Positions 44,406-52,628 of a stretch of DNA of 64,000 nt are shown piece by piece. The DNA lies in NCBI RefSeq assembly GCF_014637795.1, contig NZ_BMFD01000011.1, positions 62,001-126,000 on the forward strand, given 5' to 3'. This DNA comes from Belliella aquatica (GTDB lineage: Bacteria; Bacteroidota; Bacteroidia; Cytophagales; Cyclobacteriaceae). Position 1 is the stretch's first letter; each line of letters begins with the position of its first letter. The notes under the pieces were generated by a model. That model was not told the origin of the DNA and did no database searches. It worked only from the letters and a program-made list of their open reading frames with translations. Made by a program: the position numbers and the translations under genes.

Positions 44406-45794
44406 TTATTTTAGGGTTTTGATTTTAATGTTTTTGAAGCTGACTTCATTGCCATGATCCTGAAGAAGAATTTTACCCTCGACTGCTTCTCCAAAGTTTT
44501 CCCACACATGGTATTTGCTGTTTTTCACTAATTGTCGGAATTCTTCAGAACCTCTAACATATTCCAATACTTTTACTCCATTGATAAAATGTTCCACTTT
44601 ATTGTCTGGGTGTACCACAACTCGTCCTTGATTCCATTCTCCAGGTTTGCGAACAAATCTAGGTTGCTTATTTGCTGTTTTAAGATCATAAAGAGAAGCC
44701 AAAGTTCTATTCCCATCTTTTCCCATCTTGGCATCAGGATGTCTTTCATCATCCAATATTTGATACTCTAAACCAATCGCTGATCCAGTATTCCCTTCGG
44801 ATAAAGTCACAAAATACTTCACTCCACTATTGGCCCCTTCGGTTATTTTAAAATCAAATGCTAAATCAAATGCACTGAATGAATCAGTTGTTACTATATC
44901 TCCAAAATTTGTAGATTCCGAACCATCAGTTCCTTCGATTGTTAAAATGCCATCCTTGATATTCCAACCTTCTTCCGGGAAAGTATTCTTGTATGCACCA
45001 ACCCATCCATCAGAACTTTGACCGTCAAAAAGTAATTTCCAACCATTTTGCTTTTCTAATTCAGTCAATTCATTCAAACCAGTATTGACCACAAAAACAT
45101 CACCTTTAAAAGCTTTTGGTTCGAGGTTTTCTGTTTGAATTCTGATATTTCGAAAAGAAGTTTTTTCACCTGCATGTGCTTCATCATAGATAGCATGAAC
45201 TTGAAGCCCGATAAATCCCTTTGAGTCCATATCATCGACGACGTATGCTACTTCTTGTCCATTTATCCATGACTTGATTTCATTTCCAATAGCTTCTATT
45301 CTGTAAGTATTCCATTCGCCCATTTTGAATGCTGTTTTGGCATTTGGATTCAGATCTAATGGATAGAGCCAACCTCGTCTTGCTTCATCATAAAGTCCAC
45401 CAGACCAAGCCCTCTCTGTTGGGTCTGATTCGATCTGATAACCATAAACCAATCCTTCTCCGTTTCGCGCACTTGGATCGAATTGACCGCGAGTCATGAT
45501 ACCTGAGTTTGAAGATTCGTGATTGATCATGATGTCAACTTCCAGAATATAGTCACCAAAAATTTCCTCTGTGATTAAAAAGGTATTGGGAGTATTGGCC
45601 ACTGCGGTACCAACAATTACTCCATCTTTAATTTCAAATGTAGCATCTCCCATGACTGATTTCCAGCCATCTAAAGTCTCTCCATCGAATAAATCTCTCC
45701 AATTATCAGAAGTCTGATTACTTTCACTTCCATTACAAGAGAAAAGGAAGACACTTGTAACAATCAAAAGTGCCATTGTTTTTAATTTTTTCAT
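44406..45794 (-). CDS. Lipoprotein with two tandem DUF1080 (3-keto-glycoside hydrolase-like) domains
   Basis: 462 residues with lipobox SVFLFSCNGS. The first DUF1080 domain (residues 30-215) begins WRDLFDGETLDGWKSVMGDA; the second (about 240-460) begins NGWKLLFDGQSSDGWVGAYK. Both carry the ELYLEVDIM-type strands (DYILEVDIMINHESSNSG; FDLAFDFKITEGANSG) and the R(W/Y)Q(V)LDDERH-like stretch is YQILDDERHPDA in the second. DUF1080 members are concanavalin-like and some hydrolyse 3-keto-disaccharides. Two copies in one chain suggest domain duplication. It is exported and lipid-anchored and is followed by the Gfo/Idh gene. Confidence 0.9.
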   Translation of the reverse strand: MKKLKTMALLIVTSVFLFSCNGSESNQTSDNWRDLFDGETLDGWKSVMGDATFEIKDGVIVGTAVANTPNTFLITEEIFGDYILEVDIMINHESSNSGIMTRGQFDPSARNGEGLVYGYQIESDPTERAWSGGLYDEARRGWLYPLDLNPNAKTAFKMGEWNTYRIEAIGNEIKSWINGQEVAYVVDDMDSKGFIGLQVHAIYDEAHAGEKTSFRNIRIQTENLEPKAFKGDVFVVNTGLNELTELEKQNGWKLLFDGQSSDGWVGAYKNTFPEEGWNIKDGILTIEGTDGSESTNFGDIVTTDSFSAFDLAFDFKITEGANSGVKYFVTLSEGNTGSAIGLEYQILDDERHPDAKMGKDGNRTLASLYDLKTANKQPRFVRKPGEWNQGRVVVHPDNKVEHFINGVKVLEYVRGSEEFRQLVKNSKYHVWENFGEAVEGKILLQDHGNEVSFKNIKIKTLK

Positions 45795-45877
45795 CTTTCT
45801 ATTTTGAGTTCATAAGGTTTAAATACTCAATATTGCCAATAGTCTTCTAAAATATTCACTTTTCAGTTCTAAGTTAC

Positions 45878-45889
45878 GAAATCGATTGC
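45878..45889. promoter_or_regulatory. LacI-type operator candidate 1 (DUF1080/SDR)
   Basis: GAAATCGATTGC is close to the palindromes at 30616 and 41742 and is framed by C at 45877 and G at 45890 (CG.AATCGATT.CG). It lies 84 bases upstream of the DUF1080 gene. Confidence 0.55.
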
Positions 45890-45930
45890 GAGTTTTTGTC
45901 ATTTATGGACATCGACACAATCCATTTTGT

Positions 45931-45942
45931 GAAATCGATTCC
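45931..45942. promoter_or_regulatory. LacI-type operator candidate 2 (DUF1080/SDR)
   Basis: GAAATCGATTCC shares ten of twelve bases with GGAATCGATTTC on the other strand and lies 53 bases centre to centre from the site at 45878. That is close to five helical turns, allowing one dimer-of-dimers or a loop. It is 71 bases before the SDR gene. Confidence 0.55.
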
Positions 45943-46013
45943 GTACAATATTCCATTTCCAATTGCCCTCAGCATCATTTTTATACTATTTGCACATAGA
46001 AATTTGAGAGAAT

Positions 46014-46859
46014 ATGGAAAAATCGAATCAAAGTTTAAAAGGAAAAGTTGCCGTAATCACTGGAGGCGGAGGAGTTCTTTGTGAGGTTTTAGCATACGCC
46101 TTAGCAAAGGAGGGAGCTAAAGTTGCTATTCTAGATTTGAATACAGATAGAGCTGTAGAAGTTGCAGAAAAAATAAAAAAACAAGGTGGTGAGGCAATTG
46201 GGGTTGAAGCAAATGTTCTGCAAAAAACCAGCTTGATTGAAGCACATCAAATTGTTTTGGATAAACTTGGCGCATGTGATATTTTGGTCAATGGAGCGGG
46301 AGGAAACCATCCTATGGGAACTACTGCAAAGCCATTTTTAGAAGAAGGTGATTTGGAAAATGAAGACTTAAAGACGTTTTTTGATTTGGACACAGAAGGA
46401 ATCAAGTTTGTGTTTGATCTTAATTTTATAGGATCTCTTTTACCAACTCAGATATTTGCGAAAGATATGGTAGGGAAAAATGGATGCTCAATCATCAATA
46501 TTTCCTCAATGAACGCATTTACTCCACTCACTAAAATCCCCGCGTATAGTGGTGCCAAAGCTGCTATTTCCAACTTTACTCAATGGCTAGCTGTACATTT
46601 TTCCAAAATGGGAATTAGAGTCAATGCACTTGCTCCTGGATTTTTCCTTACAGAACAAAATAGAAGCTTACTCACCAATGAAGATGGAAGTCTGACTGCT
46701 AGAGGAACTCAAGTCATAGAACACACGCCTCTTGGGAGATTTGGGAAACCAGAAGATTTGGTCTCAAGTTTACTTTGGCTTGTTTCAGACGAATCTTCTT
46801 TTGTTACTGGAATTGTGGTTCCGATAGATGGAGGTTTCAGTGCCTACAGTGGAGTTTAA
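46014..46859 (+). CDS. SDR-family oxidoreductase, probable D-mannonate oxidoreductase
   Basis: 281 residues, a classical short-chain dehydrogenase. The nucleotide loop is VAVITGGGGVLCEVLAYALA; the Cys in place of the last Gly is typical of the D-mannonate oxidoreductase branch. NGAGGNHP follows, and the catalytic Ser-Tyr-Lys is seen in NISSMNAFTPLTKIPAYSGAK. It would reduce fructuronate to D-mannonate, the step before UxuA. The specific assignment is inferred from the uxu neighbourhood and loop sequence. The gene faces away from the DUF1080 gene with two operator-like palindromes between, and ends in a strong terminator. Confidence 0.87.
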   Translation: MEKSNQSLKGKVAVITGGGGVLCEVLAYALAKEGAKVAILDLNTDRAVEVAEKIKKQGGEAIGVEANVLQKTSLIEAHQIVLDKLGACDILVNGAGGNHPMGTTAKPFLEEGDLENEDLKTFFDLDTEGIKFVFDLNFIGSLLPTQIFAKDMVGKNGCSIINISSMNAFTPLTKIPAYSGAKAAISNFTQWLAVHFSKMGIRVNALAPGFFLTEQNRSLLTNEDGSLTARGTQVIEHTPLGRFGKPEDLVSSLLWLVSDESSFVTGIVVPIDGGFSAYSGV

Positions 46860-46888
46860 AAAATAAATATTTAGGGTTAATTATTATT

Positions 46889-46924
46889 CAGCTCCAACCT
46901 GTGTTAGATTGGAGCTGTTTTTTA
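46889..46924 (+). terminator. Terminator after the SDR gene
   Basis: CAGCTCCAA (46889-46897) pairs perfectly with TTGGAGCTG (46909-46917), followed directly by seven T residues (46918-46924 apart from none interrupted). Confidence 0.92.
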
Positions 46925-47359
46925 TTAAACTCGCCTTTTATCCTCTTGCCAGTTTTTGATCTTCATTTTGATCTCTTTTGCTCTTAGATCTTTGGAAATC
47001 GTTTCGTCAATTAAACCCATTAACTCTTCGTCAGAAGCGAATCTCAAAGCGATTATCTGCGAAAGTCTTAGCTTTTCCTCAAGAACCCTCAGTGGTTTGC
47101 CAGTCAGTTCAAAGTACCGCTGTCTCATTTCCATTCGGATGATTCTATCTTGATTCTTCAGTGCATATAGTCTTGCCAACAGGGGAAGTATCAATAATAT
47201 CAAGGCAATCAAAAAGTGAAAGAGGGCTATGCTAATTTCATCTGTTCCAAATGCCGAAAATAACCGAACGATAGACCAAATAAATAAACCCAATGTTAAG
47301 GGTGCCATCACAAAATGATGTAATGGGTAATACTGAGCATGATTTTTATAATTTTGCAT
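46925..47359 (-). CDS. DUF6526-like small membrane protein
   Basis: 144 residues. The N-terminus NYKNHAQYYPLHHFVMAPL is followed by two transmembrane helices (GLFIWSIVRLFSAFG; ALFHFLIALILLILPLLARL), then a basic cytoplasmic region rich in Arg/Lys (RIIRMEMRQRYFELTGKPLR) with amphipathic helices. The pattern agrees with the DUF6526 family as I recall it; the name should be checked. Function unknown. It starts 9 bases after the end of the GNAT gene at 47369, likely in one transcript. Confidence 0.7.
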   Translation of the reverse strand: MQNYKNHAQYYPLHHFVMAPLTLGLFIWSIVRLFSAFGTDEISIALFHFLIALILLILPLLARLYALKNQDRIIRMEMRQRYFELTGKPLRVLEEKLRLSQIIALRFASDEELMGLIDETISKDLRAKEIKMKIKNWQEDKRRV

Positions 47360-47368
47360 TTTAATTTT

Positions 47369-47869
47369 TTAAAGTTTCATTTCCATCACAATATCATCCA
47401 TTATAAAACCATTTCCTATATCAATTACTTCTCTTTTGGATTCATAAAAACCAATGGCTAAGTATGCCTGAATAGCTTTTAAATTGAATCGATTGACATT
47501 CAGATAGATAAATTCGTAAGCATGCTTTTGAGCTATCAGCCCGACTTCGGCAATCAATTGTCTACCAATTCCTTTTCTTTGGACATCAGGAAGTAGGTAG
47601 AGCTTATGGATCTTAACCTTTCCGGTGTTAGCACTATTCAGTTCATAGGAGCAAAAACCAACATATTTCCCTTCTTCTTCAGCAAGTAAGAAAACATGAT
47701 TTTTATCTGTGACTTGCGCTTCCAAAGCTTCCAAATCATACATCCACTCTAGCATATAGTCAATCTGACTCGGAGTCAAGGTATCAGAAAATGTCTTTGG
47801 CCAGGTGATATGCGCTATTTTTTGAACCTCAATAAGCTGGTCTTTTGTAGCAGTAATAATCTTGATCAT
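47369..47869 (-). CDS. GNAT-family N-acetyltransferase
   Basis: 166 residues with the GNAT fold. Motif A, which binds acetyl-CoA, is KLYLLPDVQRKGIGRQLIAE (Q/RxxGxG/A), preceded by the strand YVGFCSYELNS and followed by IYLNVNRFNLKAIQAYLAIG and FYES. Substrate unknown; small molecules, protein N-termini and antibiotics are all possible. Located just upstream of the DUF6526-like gene. Confidence 0.9.
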   Translation of the reverse strand: MIKIITATKDQLIEVQKIAHITWPKTFSDTLTPSQIDYMLEWMYDLEALEAQVTDKNHVFLLAEEEGKYVGFCSYELNSANTGKVKIHKLYLLPDVQRKGIGRQLIAEVGLIAQKHAYEFIYLNVNRFNLKAIQAYLAIGFYESKREVIDIGNGFIMDDIVMEMKL

Positions 47870-48064
47870 GAATGGAAAAGGCTAAAATTTAAATGATGCT
47901 TATTTCTTAGGCTAAAGCTAAATTCAAATTTGATCAATTGAAAATTGACCTAGGACATTTGGTGTAATACAAATCAAATTTTTGAGTGAATTTCAGCTTA
48001 TTTCTACAAAAATGTAACTTTATTTGGCTTTTTGAACTTTAAAGAAGAGAGATTAAGAATTAAT

Positions 48065-48484
48065 ATGCATATCAATAAGAAAATTAAATCACGTTTGTTT
48101 GATTCAGAGTTTGAAATTCAGGCTTCCAGAAGCGGAGGGCCAGGAGGTCAAAATGTGAATAAAGTAAATTCAAAAATTCAGTTATTTTTTGATGTTCATA
48201 ATTCGCAAGTGCTCAGTGAGGAAGAGAAATCTATCCTGCTCAGCAAATGGGAAAATAAGCTTGATAATGAAGGCAAAATCATGTTTCAGAGTCAAGAAAA
48301 GCGCTCTCAACTTCAGAATAAGGAACTCGCAATCCGGAAATTTTATGATGCTTTATTGAAAGCATTTGAGAAAAAGAAAATCCGAAAAGCTACAAAACCA
48401 AGCAAAGGTGCTATTGAAAGCCGTATCAAAGCCAAAAAAGTTAATGCCCAAAAGAAACAGAATAGAGGAAATGTAGACTGGTAA
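48065..48484 (+). CDS. arfB: Peptidyl-tRNA hydrolase ArfB (YaeJ family)
   Basis: 139 residues from the ATG at 48065; the in-frame TTG at 48032 would add eleven residues. The GGQ motif is ASRSGGPGGQNVNKVNSKIQ, and the C-terminal tail KRSQ..KKIRKATKPSKGAIESR, then Lys-rich, matches the basic tail that enters the empty mRNA channel. Known role: release of ribosomes stalled at mRNA ends by hydrolysing peptidyl-tRNA. It stands alone with a hairpin after it. Confidence 0.93.
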   Translation: MHINKKIKSRLFDSEFEIQASRSGGPGGQNVNKVNSKIQLFFDVHNSQVLSEEEKSILLSKWENKLDNEGKIMFQSQEKRSQLQNKELAIRKFYDALLKAFEKKKIRKATKPSKGAIESRIKAKKVNAQKKQNRGNVDW

Positions 48485-48497
48485 CTTTTTTATAAAG

Positions 48498-48533
48498 AAA
48501 ATGCCCAGCTGATATTACTTGCTAGGCATTTTT
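48498..48533 (+). terminator. Terminator after arfB
   Basis: AAAATGCC and AGC (48498-48509) pair with GCT and GGCATTTTT (48521-48533), with one unpaired base on each side, followed by a T-rich stretch. It starts 14 bases after the stop. Confidence 0.75.
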
Positions 48534-48578
48534 CTTAATCTAATACAAAACCAATTAACTGATTATCATTTCAAAATC

Positions 48579-51338
48579 TTATCTCAGTCCATCCCAGTTG
48601 ATCAAGGTATTCCAAACCATGGGTGCATCGTGGTGATTTAAATATCTGTGAAGTGGATCGAATGTAAATGCTAGTACATTTCCCTTGCCAACAGGGACAT
48701 TGAAAACAGAACCATGTCCGATTATGTCCTGCTCGTTTCTGACCATTCCTGCCACGACATAGGGTTTTGTTTTCCCATCGCTTTTTTCATCCTTGTCTAC
48801 CTTAGGTTTATCTGGCATTCCCATGATTGGTCCATCATAGGGAATTTCGTCCTTCAGTGGTTTGAAACCATACTGTATCAACATCAGGTCTCTGTTATAT
48901 TTATTCGTCTGCAAGAGCGGACCATTTCCTCTAAAGATGGAGAACTCTTCGGGATAGCCATTGACAATCGGAGAGTCTGATCTTCTGATTTTTGCCATCA
49001 CAATAGAGCCGGGATGAAATAAACTTCCTGAACTCGCAGGACTCAATTCTGGAGCTAATCCAAGTTCAGCCATAATGGATGCACTATTTTCTAAAGCGAT
49101 CAAAAGACCTCCTTCTTGGACGAATTTTCTCAAATTTTCAATTCCACCAAATCCTGGTCCTCCAGTCATATCATTTGTAGCCGATGGGAAACCGTGGCTA
49201 GGGAATTCTGCAGTTTTGGTGTAAGGCATAGGACCGAATTTGCTATCCACACCGTTGACAAAAGATTTGGCATTTCCTCTCACCCTTGGCACCAAAATCA
49301 CGTCAAATTTTGATTTCAAATTGCCAGATTTGAGATCATCTTTGTCAATCGAAGTATATGGAATTCCTCGCTGCTCAAAAGTATATCTTGACCATCCCTC
49401 GTCCTGAGTATTGTACCAAGTATGGTATATGGCTACGCGAGGAAGATTTACTGACTTTTGGTCAAATACCGAGAAATTAGCTGAACTGCATTCAAAATCA
49501 AGCCCAAACTTCTCAGATATTTTCTTGATTTGATTGGAATTACTTTTTGTGATGATAATAGAACCTGCAGGATAGGATTTACCATTGATTTCTTCTGATT
49601 TTTTCAAAACTGCTATTTCCGCATTTTTATTATCTTGTTTCAATGCATATAAAGCAGGAAGAACAGTATTTTGAGCATGATAGGGTAAAATGTAAGTATT
49701 TCCGCTACCCTCTATTTTCCCTATATATTTTGTTTCTTCAGATAGAAGATTATATGCAGACAACTCTAATGTTGACACATCATCTAAAGAACTTACTTCA
49801 ACACCATAAAGGTTGGGGAGTGTCCATGCAATCGCATCATAAGGAGGGAATTTCGCATCTTTCGGGTAGGATTGAGGTGTCATCAAAGAAACTAAGAGAT
49901 TTCGATAAGGCTGCTCTGAAAGGATTAAATAGTCCTTTTCAGATTCATGAACCTCTATACCTTGGATCATCAGCTGATTTGCGAGATACGCAGCCATAGC
50001 TGGGTCGCGTTGTTCTTTAAGAATTGTAAATGCTCTTGGCCCTTCTGTTTTTCCTTTTTCGACACTATTGAAACCTTTCTTGTAGAAATTTCTCAAAAGT
50101 TGCTTGCCGTTTGATGCAGCATAGGAAAGTGAAGCAATAACACCTGTTTGGGTGTAGTTGATATTATTTCTAAAAGACCAAAGAACTTGCGGAGTTGCAG
50201 GATCGGGTCTGTACCATTCTTTGGAAGTAGCCAAATCCCCCGCAAAGCTAGAAGTGGAAAGGTCTCTTAAATAAGTATCTGCACCTGCGTTGCCATAAGT
50301 TTCATAGAATCTGCCATTGGAATTGTGATTATTTGCTACCCAAATCCCATAACCAGGCCACCATCCATCATAGAATGCCCAAGTAAATGCTCCCGGCATG
50401 CCTTGTGCGGCGACTTCTGCAACATCATGATTTCCCATTACTTGCCATTCACTTTGTGTAATTGGGTCTACAAAATCATTGTAAGGTCCTGTACCTGTAG
50501 AAATATAGAGCAATGGAACTGATTCATGCAAATCCAACATAACCGTTGGGTGAAATTCAAAAAACCCCTTAAAAATAGATTTGGTGATGGCTTGAGATAC
50601 TTGTAGGCCATCTCTATTATTGTCATGGAAAACATATTTACCCCAATAAGGGACTGATCTTGGGAAGCCATCATCATACAATTCCCTTCCCTTGGTAAAT
50701 CTATAGTACCAATCCACTTGTTTATCCCAGCCATCCGGTTCGGAGATCGGGTTGATTACTGTAATGATATTTTCTCTAATATCTTTGATTTGTTCAGCTT
50801 CTGATGTCACCAGCCTGTAAGCTAATTCCATCAACATTTCAGGAGCACCCATCTCAGTTGCATGCATTCCCGCACTGAGGTAGTAGATTGGTTTGGCATC
50901 TGCGATAATTTTCTCAGCTTGTTCCGGACTTGTTTTTCGAGCATCTGCCAATAAGGCTGTTTGCGCTTTATATCGATCCAAATTAGCTATCGCATTTTCT
51001 TCTCCAATCACGATCAGATAGAATATTCTTCCTTCTTCAGTCTTGCCCATTTCCTGCATGTGAACCATGGAAGAGGTTTCAGCAAGTTTTTTGTAATAAG
51101 CGTAGATCTCCTCCGTGCCATGAACCTGTCCCTCAGCTCCAATGATATGTCCAAAATGCTTCAAGGGTGAAGGAATGCTAGGGTGGTCGGCTACATCCAG
51201 AAGTGATTGAGGTAAAAATCTCTTATCAGTGGTGAAATCTTTGATTTTTTGATTGTATGTCTGATCAAGCTGCTGTGCTTTTGTGACCAAAGAACCAAAA
51301 AAGAGTAGCAGCAAAATGATACCGTAATGCTTTTTCAT
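48579..51338 (-). CDS. Exported M14-family zinc carboxypeptidase
   Basis: 919 residues with a signal peptide ending TKAQ. The M14 zinc site is visible in SAGMHATEMGAPEMLMELA (HxxE) and the third ligand His in VMLDLHESVPLLYI; ISEPDGWDKQVDWYYRFTKG is the substrate-pocket segment. After the roughly 400-residue peptidase part, the C-terminus has a glutamine-amidotransferase-like part (LRKFVQEGGLLIALENSASI) and VGKGNVLAFTFDPLHRYL. Very long M14 proteins of this type are common in Bacteroidota and are thought to trim peptides in the periplasm or outside the cell. The end of the chain lies 53 bases upstream of a small ORF's region. Confidence 0.92.
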   Translation of the reverse strand: MKKHYGIILLLLFFGSLVTKAQQLDQTYNQKIKDFTTDKRFLPQSLLDVADHPSIPSPLKHFGHIIGAEGQVHGTEEIYAYYKKLAETSSMVHMQEMGKTEEGRIFYLIVIGEENAIANLDRYKAQTALLADARKTSPEQAEKIIADAKPIYYLSAGMHATEMGAPEMLMELAYRLVTSEAEQIKDIRENIITVINPISEPDGWDKQVDWYYRFTKGRELYDDGFPRSVPYWGKYVFHDNNRDGLQVSQAITKSIFKGFFEFHPTVMLDLHESVPLLYISTGTGPYNDFVDPITQSEWQVMGNHDVAEVAAQGMPGAFTWAFYDGWWPGYGIWVANNHNSNGRFYETYGNAGADTYLRDLSTSSFAGDLATSKEWYRPDPATPQVLWSFRNNINYTQTGVIASLSYAASNGKQLLRNFYKKGFNSVEKGKTEGPRAFTILKEQRDPAMAAYLANQLMIQGIEVHESEKDYLILSEQPYRNLLVSLMTPQSYPKDAKFPPYDAIAWTLPNLYGVEVSSLDDVSTLELSAYNLLSEETKYIGKIEGSGNTYILPYHAQNTVLPALYALKQDNKNAEIAVLKKSEEINGKSYPAGSIIITKSNSNQIKKISEKFGLDFECSSANFSVFDQKSVNLPRVAIYHTWYNTQDEGWSRYTFEQRGIPYTSIDKDDLKSGNLKSKFDVILVPRVRGNAKSFVNGVDSKFGPMPYTKTAEFPSHGFPSATNDMTGGPGFGGIENLRKFVQEGGLLIALENSASIMAELGLAPELSPASSGSLFHPGSIVMAKIRRSDSPIVNGYPEEFSIFRGNGPLLQTNKYNRDLMLIQYGFKPLKDEIPYDGPIMGMPDKPKVDKDEKSDGKTKPYVVAGMVRNEQDIIGHGSVFNVPVGKGNVLAFTFDPLHRYLNHHDAPMVWNTLINWDGLR

Positions 51339-51420
51339 AGTGATTAAGTTTTATTGGCTTAATCTACAAAAAAATTATAAAATTCAGATCCAGAATTCCT
51401 TTGGTGGTAAAAATTTTGAT

Positions 51421-51612
51421 CTATCGCACTCCGAGAATCCTGAAGGGTAATAAAAAAATGTTTTTTACTAAATCAAAGGAAAGGTTTATCGCAAATCCCA
51501 ATAATCTAAAGGGAAGCAACAATAGCCAAACGATGGGATAAAGAAACAAAGCCAAAATCGCAATCGGCCAACAAATGATAAATAAAATCAACCAAAGTAA
51601 GAAAGTGAGCAT
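51421..51612 (-). CDS. Small hydrophobic membrane protein, unknown
   Basis: 63 residues with two or three hydrophobic helices (LTFLLWLILFIICWPIAIL, ALFLYPIVWLLLLPFRLL), the later part carrying a repeated LPFRxLG (LLPFRLLGFAIN; LLPFRILGVR). It is similar to short hydrophobic proteins often seen in Bacteroidota genomes, but I cannot name the family. No function inferred. The ATG at 51612 is 83 bases beyond the M14 gene start, and it could be in the same transcript. Confidence 0.6.
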   Translation of the reverse strand: MLTFLLWLILFIICWPIAILALFLYPIVWLLLLPFRLLGFAINLSFDLVKNIFLLPFRILGVR

Positions 51613-51709
51613 AGCGCAAAATTTACAGTTTAAACGATTGAGTACAAGTTAAAGACCAAATGTTTAAAGACCCTAAAATCAATATCTTATAAATTTTATG
51701 TTGATCTTA

Positions 51710-51727
51710 CTGTTCTAATTCGAACAG
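51710..51727. promoter_or_regulatory. Palindrome upstream of mlaE
   Basis: The 18 bases CTGTTC TAATTC GAACAG read nearly the same on both strands (16 of 18 positions). It is 119 bases before the mlaE-like start, within a 233-base region that has no ORF. It could be a regulator site; no known one is matched by eye. Confidence 0.4.
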
Positions 51728-51845
51728 CAAATCGTATTTTTTCGGACAGTAAATACAAAAATGACAAACATCATATTTTTAGCTGATTTCAGCTTTTAAA
51801 TTTACCATCTAATCTATTGATCTTTAGGTTCAAGTAAAAAAACTG

Positions 51846-52622
51846 ATGTATAAAGTATTCAAAATAGAAGAAAGCAATTTTCTGATTGAAATTGGGAACA
51901 TTTCCAAGTTTGCGGGAAGGTTTTTTCGAGAGGTGATCAAGCCAAAACAAGAATACAGGGAATTTCTCAATCAATGTTATTGGATAGGATTCAAAACCTT
52001 GACTCTGGTTGGCATTACAGCGTTTATTATGGGCTTAGTATTGACTATACAGTCGAGGCCAACCTTAGTGGAATTTGGTGCAGAATCTATGCTTCCTGCG
52101 ATGGTGTCAGTATCCTTAATCAGAGAAATTGCGCCGGTAATTACAGCCTTGATTTGTGCAGGAAAAATTGGTTCTGGAATAGGAGCAGAGCTAGGTTCCA
52201 TGCGCGTAACGGAGCAAATTGATGCTATGGAAGTCTCTGGTACTAATCCATTCAAATACTTGGTCGTGACCAGAGTAATGGCTGCTACATTGATGGTTCC
52301 AGTTTTGAGCAGTTTGGCTAATGCTATTTCCTTGTATGGCGGCTATTTAGGGGTCAATATCCGAGGAAGCGTCAGTTGGGACTTGTATTGGTTTCAAGTG
52401 TTTGATGCCATGAGTTTCGGAGATATTATACCTTCTATGATCAAAACCTTCTTCTTTGGCTTTGCCATTGGTATAATTGGATGCTACATGGGTTATTTCT
52501 CCAAAAAAGGAACTGAGGGTGTCGGCCGATCTGCCACCACAGCAGTAATAGTCGCTTCTCTTTTGGTATTTATCATTGATTTGATCGCTGTTCAAGTGAC
52601 TGATTTATTAGGCTTAACATAG
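51846..52622 (+). CDS. mlaE: MlaE-family lipid ABC transporter permease
   Basis: 258 residues. Family signatures are TLVEFGAESMLPAMVSVSLI, REIAPVITALICAGKIGSGI and GAELGSMRVTEQIDAMEVSG, followed by the helix pair LVVTRVMAATLMVPVLSSLA. It is the inner-membrane channel part of an Mla-type system that moves phospholipids between the membranes. The ATG at 51846 is preceded by a palindrome-bearing gap, and the gene ends 6 bases before mlaF. Confidence 0.94.
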   Translation: MYKVFKIEESNFLIEIGNISKFAGRFFREVIKPKQEYREFLNQCYWIGFKTLTLVGITAFIMGLVLTIQSRPTLVEFGAESMLPAMVSVSLIREIAPVITALICAGKIGSGIGAELGSMRVTEQIDAMEVSGTNPFKYLVVTRVMAATLMVPVLSSLANAISLYGGYLGVNIRGSVSWDLYWFQVFDAMSFGDIIPSMIKTFFFGFAIGIIGCYMGYFSKKGTEGVGRSATTAVIVASLLVFIIDLIAVQVTDLLGLT

Positions 52623-52628
52623 AGAATT

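Noticed and set aside
51421-51612. Small hydrophobic ORF as a transposase or phage remnant
   Set aside because: It has clean membrane helices, an ATG and no similarity to mobile-element proteins.
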